This document shows, piece by piece, positions 27,024-34,695 of a stretch of DNA of 45,256 nt. This DNA comes from Acetobacteraceae bacterium AT-5844 (GTDB lineage Bacteria > Pseudomonadota > Alphaproteobacteria > Acetobacterales > Acetobacteraceae), in contig JH599964.1 in assembly GCA_000245075.1 (NCBI GenBank), positions 1 through 45,256 of the forward strand, in the 5' to 3' direction. The translations under genes and the position numbers were made by a program. The stretch's first letter is position 1; the number at the start of each line of letters is the position of its first letter. The notes beneath the pieces are model-generated. The model saw nothing but the letters and a program-made list of their open reading frames with translations, ran no database searches and had not been told where the DNA came from.

Positions 27024-27962
27024 TCAGAAAGCGGTCTGGTCGCCGCCCTTCAAGCCCAGGATCTCACGTGCCTCATCCGGCGTCGCGATCTCCATGGACA
27101 GGCTCTCCAGGATGCCGCGGATGATGCGCACCTGCTCGGCGTTGCTGGTGGCCAGCTTGCCCTTGCCGGCATAGAGGCTGTCCTCCATGCCCACGCGCAC
27201 ATTGCCGCCCATGGTCGCCGCCATGGTGGCCATGTTCAGCTGGTGACGGCCGCCGGCGAGGACGGACCAGCGGTAATTGTCGCCGAACAGCTTGTCGGCG
27301 GTCTTCTTCATGAAGACGAGATTCTCCGGATCCGCGCCGATGCCGCCGAGCGTACCGACAATGAGCTGCACGAACATCGGCAGCTTGACGAGCCCACGAT
27401 CCAGCATGTGCGCGAGATTGTAGAGGTGGCCGACATCATAGCACTCGAACTCGAAGCGCGTGCCGTTTGCGCCGAGCTTGTCCAGAATGGTCTCGATATC
27501 CGCGAAGGTGTTGCGGAAGATCGCGCCGCGGCTGGCCTCCAGGTAATCCTCTTCCCAGTCGTGCTTCCACTTGCCCTTGTATTTCGGGATCATGGGATAG
27601 GAGCCGAAATTCATCGAGCCCATGTTGCAGGAGCACAGCTCCGGCTTGGCGGCGAGCGGCGCGGCCAGGCGGTCCTCGATGCTCATGAAAGTGCTGCCGC
27701 CGGTTGTCATGTTCAGCACGGCATTGGTGCGCTGCTTCAGGCCACGCAGGATGTGGAACCAGGTATCGAGGTCGCCCGTCGGCTTCTCGGTCTTCTCGTC
27801 CCGCGCATGCAGATGGAGAATGGCGGCACCGGCCTCCGCTGCCTCGGCCGCCTGCTCGATGATGGCGCTCGGCGTCACCGGCAGGTAGGGCGACATGGTG
27901 GGGGTGTGGGAGGCGCCGGTGATGGCGCAGGTGATGATAACCTTCTGGGACTTCGCCATCAT
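27024..27962 (-). CDS. Beta-keto acid cleavage enzyme (BKACE, formerly DUF849)
   Basis: A 312-residue TIM-barrel zinc enzyme. BKACE proteins condense a beta-keto acid with acetyl-CoA and release acetoacetate plus a new acyl-CoA. The N-terminal ITCAITGASHTPTMSPYLP, the zinc pair HLHARD (His50, His52) and the later zinc glutamate in VRVGMEDSLY identify the family; LVGTLGGIG-type sequence (here QLIVGTLGGIGADPEN) is also characteristic. The keto-acid specificity cannot be read by eye. Last gene of the minus-strand operon, starting 2 bp after the SDR stop, which would supply its beta-keto acid. Confidence 0.92.
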   Translation of the reverse strand: MMAKSQKVIITCAITGASHTPTMSPYLPVTPSAIIEQAAEAAEAGAAILHLHARDEKTEKPTGDLDTWFHILRGLKQRTNAVLNMTTGGSTFMSIEDRLAAPLAAKPELCSCNMGSMNFGSYPMIPKYKGKWKHDWEEDYLEASRGAIFRNTFADIETILDKLGANGTRFEFECYDVGHLYNLAHMLDRGLVKLPMFVQLIVGTLGGIGADPENLVFMKKTADKLFGDNYRWSVLAGGRHQLNMATMAATMGGNVRVGMEDSLYAGKGKLATSNAEQVRIIRGILESLSMEIATPDEAREILGLKGGDQTAF

Positions 27963-27964
27963 TC

Positions 27965-28747
27965 TTACTCCGTATATTCCAGGCCACCGCAGATGCTCAT
28001 CACCTGCCCGGTGATGGCGCGCGCCGCGGGCGAGCAGAGATAGAGCGCCAGTTCCGCGATTTCCTCGGGCTCTACAGCGGTTTTCAGGGAGACGGCGCGC
28101 AGCGCGATCTGCTCCATCTCCTCATAGGTGATGCCCTTGGTGGCGGCGCGGTCGGTGAAGACGCGGCGGATACGCTCGCCATTCACCACGCCGGGCGTGA
28201 TCGCGTTGACGCGGATCTTGTGGGGGCCAAGCTCGACGGAGAGGCCGCGCGCGAAGGAGATCACCGCCGCCTTGCTGCTGGCATAGGGCGAGCGCAGCGG
28301 GAAAGCGAACTTCCCCGCCACGGACGCCATGCAGACCATGGAGCCCCAGCCATTCTTCTTCAGATGCGGCACCGTGGCGCGGGCGACGAAGAACTGGCCA
28401 TTGACGTTGATGGCATGGGTGCGAACCCAATCCTCGGTCGAGATATCCTCGACGGGCGCGGCAGGCCCGGCGATGCCGGCATTGTTGATGACGAAATCCA
28501 GCCCGCCCATGGCCTCGACAGCGGCGGCAACGAAGGCATCCACCTGCGCAGGGTCGGAAACATCGCAATGCATGGTGCCAAGGCCCGGCAGGCTGGCGGC
28601 GGCCTCGGCCAGCTTGTCGTCAGCGACGTCGCAGATCCAGACCTGGGCGCCCTTGTCGAGAAAAGCCTTCGCCATGGCAAGGCCGATGCCGGCAGCGCCG
28701 GCCGTGATGAGGACGCGCTTCCGCGCCCAGTAGTCCTGCTCGGTCAT
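27965..28747 (-). CDS. SDR-family oxidoreductase
   Basis: A 260-residue short-chain dehydrogenase. The cofactor loop is ITAGAAGIGLA (TAG instead of the usual TG), NNAG in FVINNAGIAG, catalytic Ser in CMASVAG and Tyr-x3-Lys in YASSKAAV. The most likely job, given the following BKACE gene, is oxidising a 3-hydroxy acid or 3-hydroxyacyl-CoA to the keto form; this is inference. I use ATG 28747 (MTEQDYWARKRVLIT), since upstream sequence in the frame overlaps the CoA-transferase gene and looks non-coding. A 37-bp gap precedes it. Confidence 0.9.
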   Translation of the reverse strand: MTEQDYWARKRVLITAGAAGIGLAMAKAFLDKGAQVWICDVADDKLAEAAASLPGLGTMHCDVSDPAQVDAFVAAAVEAMGGLDFVINNAGIAGPAAPVEDISTEDWVRTHAINVNGQFFVARATVPHLKKNGWGSMVCMASVAGKFAFPLRSPYASSKAAVISFARGLSVELGPHKIRVNAITPGVVNGERIRRVFTDRAATKGITYEEMEQIALRAVSLKTAVEPEEIAELALYLCSPAARAITGQVMSICGGLEYTE

Positions 28748-28784
28748 GGTGGACCTTGTGTTGGAAGAGACCGTGAGGAACGCG

Positions 28785-29501
28785 TCAGATGGCGAATTCC
28801 TCGGCGAAACGGGGGTAGACCTCGGCGACTTCGCCGCGGACGAGATCGCGGATCTCGGCGCGCAGCGTGGCGTCCGGCTGCGGCGTGGTGGGAACCTTGT
28901 CGGGCTCCGCGTAATCGAAGCCGGTAGCCGCGCGGATGCTCTCCGCGCTCTCGCCGGGATGCACACTGCGCAGCGCGAAGCGGCGTTCATCCTTGCGCCA
29001 GTCGAACAGGCATTTTCCCGTCACCAGCGCCTGCGGGCCGCCGGGGCGATAGACTTCCGGCTCGCTCCAGCCGGGCGCACTGATGAAATCCACCTTCGGT
29101 ACCAGCGCGCGCGGGTCGTGCTCTGGACGGAACAGGATGACGCGCGGCACCAGCATGTAGAGATAGGGCGAGCCGAAGGAGCCGGAGAAGCGAACCTTGG
29201 GCCGTTCGTAATCGCCGATGCTCAGCAGGTTGATATTCGCCTCGCCGTCGATCTGCGCACCGGAGAGGAAGAAGACATCGATGCGGCCCTGTGCCGCGCT
29301 GTCGAACAGCTCTTTCGCGCCGTTGGTGAAGCGGCTGTTGCGGCGGGAGCCCAGCACCGTCACGCGCATCTTTCCGCCCGAGCGCCGGCGCGCCAGCATG
29401 GCGGCTGCCATCGGGATCGGCGAGAGCGCGCCTGTCGCGACATGCCGCGCATCACCAATGAGCCCGGCAATGGCGTTGATGAGCAGGGCGGCGTCCATCA
29501 C
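28785..29501 (-). CDS. CoA-transferase-fold protein, subunit B (IpdB/GctB-like)
   Basis: A 238-residue family I CoA-transferase-fold subunit, paired with the gene upstream. Recognisable parts are GDARHVATGALSPIPMAAAML near residues 16-35, GRIDVFFLSGAQIDGEANIN and the RFALRSVHPGESAESI-type C-terminal segment. True transferases carry a covalent glutamate in an 'ESG/ENG' strand of the B subunit; here the equivalent strand reads VTVLGSRRNS (about 47-56) without glutamate. That pattern recalls IpdB of actinobacterial sterol-ring degradation, where the pair acts as a ring-opening hydrolase. So it may be a hydrolase rather than a transferase. Confidence 0.82.
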   Translation of the reverse strand: MMDAALLINAIAGLIGDARHVATGALSPIPMAAAMLARRRSGGKMRVTVLGSRRNSRFTNGAKELFDSAAQGRIDVFFLSGAQIDGEANINLLSIGDYERPKVRFSGSFGSPYLYMLVPRVILFRPEHDPRALVPKVDFISAPGWSEPEVYRPGGPQALVTGKCLFDWRKDERRFALRSVHPGESAESIRAATGFDYAEPDKVPTTPQPDATLRAEIRDLVRGEVAEVYPRFAEEFAI

Positions 29502-30268
29502 ACGGTCTCCATGAACAGCGCACCCTTGGCGTAGCGGGCCTGCGCCTCGGCATCCGGCGCATATTCCTCATCGACACCCAGCGGCCAGGCGCCGCGTTCC
29601 GCGACGGCGATGGCGGTGACGTAGAGAGAGGGCAATACCCCGGCCACGATCTCCTCCCGGTCGAAGAAGCAGGTGTCGAGCACGCGCTCCACCGTCACCA
29701 GTGTTTGGCGAGAGGCGTGCGCCATCACCGTCAGCTCCTGCCGGCGGCCGACCCAGATATTGCCTTCCCGGTCTGCGGCGGCGGCGTGGAACAGGGCGAA
29801 ATCCGGGTTGATCGCGGGCAGCAGCACGATGGGATCCGGCTGCTCGGAGAAGGGGTTCTGGATGGTCTTCCAATCCGTGCGGTGCCGTAGCACGTCGCTG
29901 CCGATCAGCCCGCGCAGGGGAATGAAGGGCAGGCCCTTCTCGGCGGCATTCAACTGGGCATGCAGCGCAGGGCAGGTGGAATCCAGCATGCGAATGGTGC
30001 CGTTGCGCACGGCGGCGTTGAAGGCGGGCGCGGTGCCGAACTCGCCCAGGGTGACGGCGGCGGCCTCCATGGTGCACACGCAGCCAGCGGCGATCAGCAG
30101 ATCCGCCTGGATTCCAGAGGAAGGGGCGGCGACGAGATGCAAATCCTTCACCCCGCGCTCCGCCAGGGCGCGCGTGGCGGCCACGGCCACGCCGCTATAG
30201 TCCGGCGGCACCACCAGCTTGGCACCATTGAAAATGCGGGCGACCAGCTCTTGCAGGCTTTCGATCAT
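29498..30268 (-). CDS. CoA-transferase-fold protein, subunit A (IpdA/GctA-like)
   Basis: A 256-residue partner subunit. Family marks are ALAERGVKDLHLVAAPSSG, ADLLIAAGCV, the LGEFGTAPAFNAAVRNGTI segment (Glu76) and NPDFALFHAAAADREGNIW. The glutamate in GEFG is a candidate for the active-site acid that IpdA is reported to provide; this assignment is my alignment by eye. It overlaps both neighbours by 4 bp (molybdoenzyme stop upstream, subunit B start downstream), so the two subunits are made together. Confidence 0.82.
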   Translation of the reverse strand: MIESLQELVARIFNGAKLVVPPDYSGVAVAATRALAERGVKDLHLVAAPSSGIQADLLIAAGCVCTMEAAAVTLGEFGTAPAFNAAVRNGTIRMLDSTCPALHAQLNAAEKGLPFIPLRGLIGSDVLRHRTDWKTIQNPFSEQPDPIVLLPAINPDFALFHAAAADREGNIWVGRRQELTVMAHASRQTLVTVERVLDTCFFDREEIVAGVLPSLYVTAIAVAERGAWPLGVDEEYAPDAEAQARYAKGALFMETV

Positions 30269-32586
30269 GCGCGCGGCTCCAGGATCTTCGGCGGCGTGAA
30301 GGCGTGAAGCGGTGGTGGCGGGGCCGTGAAGGGCTCCACCTGCACCAGGGCCGTGTGGGCCACCGGTGCCTGGGAAAGGGCGGAGGTGCCGATATCCAGG
30401 GTCAGCGTATTGGCGTTGCCGTGGCGGTCCAGCCCATCCTCATCCGGGTCCCACCAGGCGCCGGTGGCCAGTTGCACGACGCCAGGCATCACCGCCTCGC
30501 TGAGCACGGCGCCAGCCAGACAGGAACCCCGGTCGTTGAACAGCCGCACCAGCATACCGTCGGTAATGCCACGCTCCGCGGCATCCTGGGGGTGCAGCAG
30601 CACCGGCTCGCGGTCCGCCACCTTGGAGCCGCGGCTGACACTGCCATGGTCGTACTGGCTGTGGAGCCGCGTGCGAGGCTGATTGGAGATGAGATGCAGC
30701 GGAAAGCGCGGGGCGCCGAGCCATTCCGCCGGCTCCAGCCAAACGGGGTGGCCGGGACAGTCCGCATAGCCGAAGCCGGCGATGGCTTCGGAAAAGATCT
30801 CGATGCGACCTGAGGGGGTTTCGAGCGGTGCGGCAACGGGGTCTTCGCGGAAGGCCTGCAACAGGCTGATGTTCTGCGGCGCCTGCGGCAGGCGGATGTG
30901 GCCATCCCGCCAGAAGCTCTCGAAGTCCGGCAGGTCCAGCTCATGCGCGGCGGCACGCTGGCGGGCCAGGGCGTAGAGATGCCGCACCCAGCCCATCTCA
31001 TCCCGGCCATCGGTGAAGGCCTCGCCCTTGCCAAGAGCCTCGGCAATGCCTGCCAGAATGTCGAAATCGCTGCGGGCCTCGCCCACCGGCTCGACGATCT
31101 GACGCATGGCGAAGAGATGCGCCTCTCCCGTGGCGATGCCGAGGTCGTTGCGCTCTGCCGAGGTGGTGCAAGGAAGAACGATGTCCGCATGCTTGGCCAG
31201 GGCGTTCCACCAGGGCTCATGCACCACTACCGTCTCCGGCTTCTTCCAGGCAGCGGCAAGCTTGTTCAGGTCCTGCTGATGGTGGAAAGGGTTGCCACCG
31301 GTCCAGTAGACGAGGCGGATATCGGGATAGTTCCGCCTTTGCCCGTCATAGTCGAAAGGCTCGCCGGGATGCAGCAGCATATCCGCCACCCGCGCGACGG
31401 GGATGAAATCCCGTACCGGGTTGCGCCCTTGCGGCAGCGCGGGCCAGGAGAAGCCATGCGGCGCGTGGCCGATGCGGTTGCTGCCACCATAGCCAAAGCC
31501 GAAGCCGCCGCCCGGCAGGCCGATCTGTCCCAGCATGGCGGCCAGCGCGATGGCTGCCCAAAGCGGCTGCTCTCCATGATCCGCGCGCTGCAGGGACCAG
31601 GCGACGGCGATCATCGTCCGGGTGGCCGCCATGCGCCGCGCCAGGGCGCGGATGTTCTCTGGCTCCACGGCGCAAATGCGCGCGGCCCAGTCGGCATCCT
31701 TGGGCTGGCCGTCGGACTCGCCCGTCAGGAAGGGCAGGAAGCGCTCGAAGCCGGTGGTGTAGCGGTCGAGGAAGGCGCGGTCATGCAGCCCTTCCGCCCA
31801 GAGCGTATGGGCCAGGGCCAGCATCATCGCCGTGTCGGTATTGGGGCGGGGGGCGATCCACTCCGCATTCAGCTCGGCCATGGCATCGTCGCGCAGCGGG
31901 CCGATATTGACGAAATCCATGCCCGCCGCACGGCAACGGCGCAGATGGGCGCCGACATCATGGTGGCCGACACCGCCTGCCGAGACCTGGGTGTTCTTGA
32001 TCGGCATGCCGCCGAACATCACCATCAGCTTCGTGTGGCGCTCCAGCACGGGCCAGGGCGTGTGGCGGCCAATCAGCCCGTCCTGGCTGCCGATGATGTG
32101 CGGCAGCAGCACTTCCGCCGCCGCGTAGCTGTGGGTGTTCACCGAGTAGGTGTAGCCGCCGCAGGTGTTCAGGAAGCGGTGCAGCTGGCTCTGCGCATGG
32201 TGGAAGCGCCCGGCACTGGCCCAGCCATAGGAGCCGCCGAAGATGGCGCTGTTGCCATGCTGCGCCACAACGCGGCTGATTTCGCCGGCGACCAGCGCCG
32301 TAGCCGTCTCCCAGGAGACCGGCACGAAGGCGTCCCGCCCGCGCTGGTCACGGCTTGTTGGGCCATGCTCCAGCCAGCCCGCGCGCACCATGGGTTGGCG
32401 GATACGCATGGCATCGTCCAGCACGCCGGGGATGGACTGGCCGATCGGAGAGGGGGAGGGGTCGCCCTCAAGGCCTTCCAGAGCCTGCAGCCGTCCATTC
32501 TCCACCGTGGCGCGGTAGGCGCCCCAGTGGGTGAACAGGAGGGGCGCCGCCGGCCCTGACTCTATGGTCCCTGTCTCCGCGGGCAT
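30265..32586 (-). CDS. Molybdopterin oxidoreductase, BisC/TorA/DMSO-reductase type
   Basis: A 773-residue bis-MGD molybdoenzyme. The type is set by SYGWASAGRFHHAQSQLHRFL followed by VNTHSYAAAEVLLPHIIG, where Ser153 matches the serine ligand of molybdenum in TorA/DorA/BisC. No CxxC iron-sulfur motif is present at the N-terminus, also as in that group. There is no Tat signal, so it is probably cytoplasmic like BisC (biotin/methionine sulfoxide reductase). Later marks include GGLPGGGFGFGYGGSN-like and ISNQPRTRLHSQYDHGSVS. It would reduce an S-oxide or N-oxide, or run in reverse. It sits inside a CoA-pathway operon, overlapping subunit A by 4 bp; no dedicated redox partner is nearby. Confidence 0.9.
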   Translation of the reverse strand: MPAETGTIESGPAAPLLFTHWGAYRATVENGRLQALEGLEGDPSPSPIGQSIPGVLDDAMRIRQPMVRAGWLEHGPTSRDQRGRDAFVPVSWETATALVAGEISRVVAQHGNSAIFGGSYGWASAGRFHHAQSQLHRFLNTCGGYTYSVNTHSYAAAEVLLPHIIGSQDGLIGRHTPWPVLERHTKLMVMFGGMPIKNTQVSAGGVGHHDVGAHLRRCRAAGMDFVNIGPLRDDAMAELNAEWIAPRPNTDTAMMLALAHTLWAEGLHDRAFLDRYTTGFERFLPFLTGESDGQPKDADWAARICAVEPENIRALARRMAATRTMIAVAWSLQRADHGEQPLWAAIALAAMLGQIGLPGGGFGFGYGGSNRIGHAPHGFSWPALPQGRNPVRDFIPVARVADMLLHPGEPFDYDGQRRNYPDIRLVYWTGGNPFHHQQDLNKLAAAWKKPETVVVHEPWWNALAKHADIVLPCTTSAERNDLGIATGEAHLFAMRQIVEPVGEARSDFDILAGIAEALGKGEAFTDGRDEMGWVRHLYALARQRAAAHELDLPDFESFWRDGHIRLPQAPQNISLLQAFREDPVAAPLETPSGRIEIFSEAIAGFGYADCPGHPVWLEPAEWLGAPRFPLHLISNQPRTRLHSQYDHGSVSRGSKVADREPVLLHPQDAAERGITDGMLVRLFNDRGSCLAGAVLSEAVMPGVVQLATGAWWDPDEDGLDRHGNANTLTLDIGTSALSQAPVAHTALVQVEPFTAPPPPLHAFTPPKILEPRA

Positions 32587-32591
32587 GGTGT

Positions 32592-33440
32592 TCAGCCTGC
32601 CAGTTCGGCCAGGCCATTATCCAGCACGATGGCCTCGCGCTCGGCGGCATGGGCGCGGAAGCAGATGGAACCGTCCCTGCGCCAAAAGGAGAAGGCCAGC
32701 GTCTCGCCTGGATAAAGCGGTCCCGCGAAGCGCGCCGCGAAGCGGCGCAGGCGCGTGGGGTCCTGCTCGCAGAACAGCCGCAGCACTTCAGCGCAGGCAA
32801 TGCCGAAGGTGCAGGCGCCATGCAGGATGGGACGGTCGAAACCCACCTGCCGCGCCAACTCCGGGTCCACATGCAGCGGGTTGCGGTCCCCCAACAGGCG
32901 GAACAGCAGCGCCTGGTTAGGGGCGGTGGGGGTGCTGGAGGTGGTCTGTGGTGGACCCTCCGGCATTTTCTGGGCCTTGACCTGTTCGCCGGCCGGTCCG
33001 CCGAAGCCCCCGGCCCCCCGCACGAAGATGGTGGAGAGAAGCGTGCAGGCCGGCCGGCCACCCTGGCTCAGCACGGTTTCCACGAACACCAGCCCGGCCT
33101 TGCCGGCACCCTTGTCATCCAGCCCGGTGATGCGAGCTTCGGTGAGCGCTTCGCCTTCCGGGGCCAGGGGGGCGTGGAAGTGCAGGTCCAGCGCCCCATG
33201 CACCACCTGCTTCAGGTCAATGCCTGCTGCATCCAGCCAGGAATCGTCGAAGGCCAGCATGGTCGCCATGCTGGGAACGATGCGCTGTGCCTTCTCCCAC
33301 ACGAAGGGCAGGTCGTCGGCCTCTCCTCCCGCAGCCATGCCGACCGTCAGCGCATAGAGCAGGCTGTCACGGCCGGCGTAAACGACGTTGCGCGGCGGTA
33401 TGGAGAGGGCCATGAGCCCCGTGGGATCAAGCGGCATCAT
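32592..33440 (-). CDS. Double-hotdog MaoC-family enoyl-CoA hydratase
   Basis: A 282-residue protein with an N-terminal MaoC-like half that binds but does not catalyse, and a C-terminal half with the full motif LLGDRNPLHVDPELARQVGF (GDxNPxH, about residues 182-201) followed by RPILHGACTFG. Such two-domain proteins hydrate 2-enoyl-CoAs, typically bulky ones. First gene of the minus-strand operon, 5 bp ahead of the molybdoenzyme gene; 146 bp separate it from the divergent IclR gene, including operator-like copy C. ATG 33440 and 33437 are adjacent alternatives. Confidence 0.9.
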   Translation of the reverse strand: MMPLDPTGLMALSIPPRNVVYAGRDSLLYALTVGMAAGGEADDLPFVWEKAQRIVPSMATMLAFDDSWLDAAGIDLKQVVHGALDLHFHAPLAPEGEALTEARITGLDDKGAGKAGLVFVETVLSQGGRPACTLLSTIFVRGAGGFGGPAGEQVKAQKMPEGPPQTTSSTPTAPNQALLFRLLGDRNPLHVDPELARQVGFDRPILHGACTFGIACAEVLRLFCEQDPTRLRRFAARFAGPLYPGETLAFSFWRRDGSICFRAHAAEREAIVLDNGLAELAG

Positions 33441-33492
33441 GCGGCCTTATGCGGTGACAGCAGGGGGAGCATGCAGCGATCCCATTCCATTT

Positions 33493-33517
33493 GCAACGCC
33501 GTTCCTATATTTGAAAC
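33493..33517 (+). promoter_or_regulatory. Operator-like 25-bp element, copy C
   Basis: Reads GCAAC-GCC-GTTCC-TATATTT-GAAAC, matching copy B at 19 of 25 positions and copy A at 18. It lies in the 146-bp region between the divergent maoC operon and iclR gene, suitable for autoregulation and joint control. Confidence 0.75.
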
Positions 33518-33548
33518 ATCAATGCCCATGCTCGCCAGGAATGATCCG

Positions 33549-33581
33549 ATGAACCGCCTTCTCTCCGCGCAGGCTGCCTGA
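33549..33581 (+). CDS. Possible 10-codon leader peptide ahead of iclR
   Basis: ATG-initiated frame MNRLLSAQAA with AGGA 8 nt upstream, ending TGA 5 nt before the iclR ATG. The iclR start itself has no clear Shine-Dalgarno (GCCTGACCCCG before it), so translation of this short frame could deliver ribosomes to it. No peptide function is implied. The frames differ, so it is not an N-terminal extension. Confidence 0.3.
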   Translation: MNRLLSAQAA

Positions 33582-33586
33582 CCCCG

Positions 33587-34333
33587 ATGTCCGTCACGGT
33601 GGAGAAGGCTTTGCAGCTTATCGAGGCGCTGGCCGGGGCCAATGGGCCGGTCGGGGTCAGCCAGCTTGGGCGCGAATTGCAGATCAACAAGAGCACTGTG
33701 TATCGCCTGCTGGATACGCTGGTGCGTCACGGCTACGCGAAGCAGGAGGAAGACGGCGTCCGCTACGCGCTGACGGTGAAGCTGTGGGAGATGGGCATCG
33801 GCGTGGTACGCGGGCTCAGCCTGCCGCGTGCGGCGCGCCCGATGCTGGAGCAGGCGGCGGAGGAAACCGGCGAGACCACCATGCTGGCAGTCGTCGAGGG
33901 GCGGGATGCGTTGATTATCGACAAGGTGGATTCCCGCCACCCGCTGCAGATCTTCTCCCCCCTGGGCGCAAGGCTGCCAATCTCCAACTCGGCCATGGGG
34001 CGGGTGCTGCTGGCCTACCAGTCGGCGGAGTTCATCGAGGCGGCCGTGGAAGCCTTCGTGCCCCGCACCGAATTCGGCATCCAGACGCCGGAACAGCTGC
34101 GCAAGGATCTGGAGCGGATCCGGCTGGAGGAGGCCTCCCATTCCTGCGACGAGTGGCAGATCGGCATCGCAGGTGCCGCCGCCCCGGTGCGGGATGCGAC
34201 GGGTATGGTAGCGGGGGCCTTCTGCATTACCGGCCCGACGGCGCGGCTGTGCGAGGACAAGCTGAAGGAACTGCGCATGCGCTGCCAGATGGCCAGCCGG
34301 ACGATTTCCCAGATGCTCGGCTATTCAGGCTGA
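33587..34333 (+). CDS. IclR-family transcriptional regulator
   Basis: A 248-residue regulator: helix-turn-helix VGVSQLGRELQINKSTVYRLLDTL at residues about 22-45 (split here as VGVSQLGRELQ and INKSTVYRLLD), RHGYAKQEEDGVRYALT wing, and the IclR ligand domain with SPLGARLPISNSAMGRVLLA and GIAGAAAPVRDATG. It is divergent from the maoC-molybdoenzyme operon with operator-like copy C between them. The same element precedes the other two transcription blocks, making this the likely regulator of the whole 12.8-33.4 kb region. The effector is presumably a pathway intermediate. The 3' end overlaps the convergent hypothetical gene by 9 bp. Confidence 0.93.
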   Translation: MSVTVEKALQLIEALAGANGPVGVSQLGRELQINKSTVYRLLDTLVRHGYAKQEEDGVRYALTVKLWEMGIGVVRGLSLPRAARPMLEQAAEETGETTMLAVVEGRDALIIDKVDSRHPLQIFSPLGARLPISNSAMGRVLLAYQSAEFIEAAVEAFVPRTEFGIQTPEQLRKDLERIRLEEASHSCDEWQIGIAGAAAPVRDATGMVAGAFCITGPTARLCEDKLKELRMRCQMASRTISQMLGYSG

Positions 34334-34678
34334 GGATTTGCCCTGGCCGCGGAGCACGGATGCCCCCGCCGCCAGATGTGGCAGCGGATGCCCGTGGCGC
34401 CGGTGATACTCGGCGGAGAAGGCCTGCCGTTCCAGCGCCTCGCATTCGTCCAGATGACGCAGCAGCCGGCGTTCGGCGCGGGCTGACGAGGCATATTTCC
34501 GCCTCAGATGGCGCCAGAGCAGCAAGGCATTGACGGCCCAGCCATCATAGCTGTGCTGGCTCAGCCGGTGGCGGATAGCGGCCGGCAAGGCCTCGAACGC
34601 TGCCCATTCCTCGCCCGGGTAGCGCTGCCAGAGACGCTCGCGGAGGCCGGTGTCGTTGTCGGAGCGCATGCGTGTCAT
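34325..34678 (-). CDS. Small hypothetical protein
   Basis: I do not recognise this 117-residue protein. It is rich in Arg, Leu and Trp and predicted helical: LRERLWQRYPGEEWAAFEAL, AIRHRLSQHSYDGWAVNALL, HLRRKYASSARAERRLLRHL, ending in a basic tail. The pattern 'YPGEEWAAFEALPAAIRHRL ... W' recalls small uncharacterised alphaproteobacterial families, with no safe assignment. I start at ATG 34678 rather than 34702, because the upstream ATG lies in a perfect palindrome that looks like a promoter/operator; ATG 34669 is also possible. The coding signal (GC-rich third positions) supports a real gene. Confidence 0.6.
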   Translation of the reverse strand: MTRMRSDNDTGLRERLWQRYPGEEWAAFEALPAAIRHRLSQHSYDGWAVNALLLWRHLRRKYASSARAERRLLRHLDECEALERQAFSAEYHRRHGHPLPHLAAGASVLRGQGKSSA

Positions 34679-34682
34679 GATA

Positions 34683-34695
34683 GTTATAGTATAAC
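34683..34695. promoter_or_regulatory. 13-bp perfect palindrome, candidate operator/promoter
   Basis: GTTATA-G-TATAAC, flanked by imperfectly spaced outer arms ATGATA (34677) and TATCAT (34697). It is strikingly AT-rich in this genome and overlaps a TATACT-like -10 on the minus strand just ahead of the hypothetical gene. Confidence 0.5.

Noticed and set aside
27965-28990. N-terminal 80-residue extension of the SDR at 27965
   Set aside because: The extension is Arg/Pro/Ser-rich shadow sequence overlapping the CoA-transferase subunit B gene. The SDR cofactor motif follows normally from ATG 28747.
16367-30268. Carnitine degradation cluster (CaiA/CaiC/CaiD-like genes plus BKACE)
   Set aside because: There is no L-carnitine dehydrogenase of the usual family, no CaiB-type CoA-transferase, no betainyl-CoA thioesterase and no betaine/carnitine transporter. 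The CaiD resemblance reflects family membership only.
30898-32559. Long plus-strand frame opposite the molybdoenzyme gene
   Set aside because: It lacks any domain and has shadow-type composition, while the minus strand encodes a full-length recognisable enzyme with overlapping operon neighbours.
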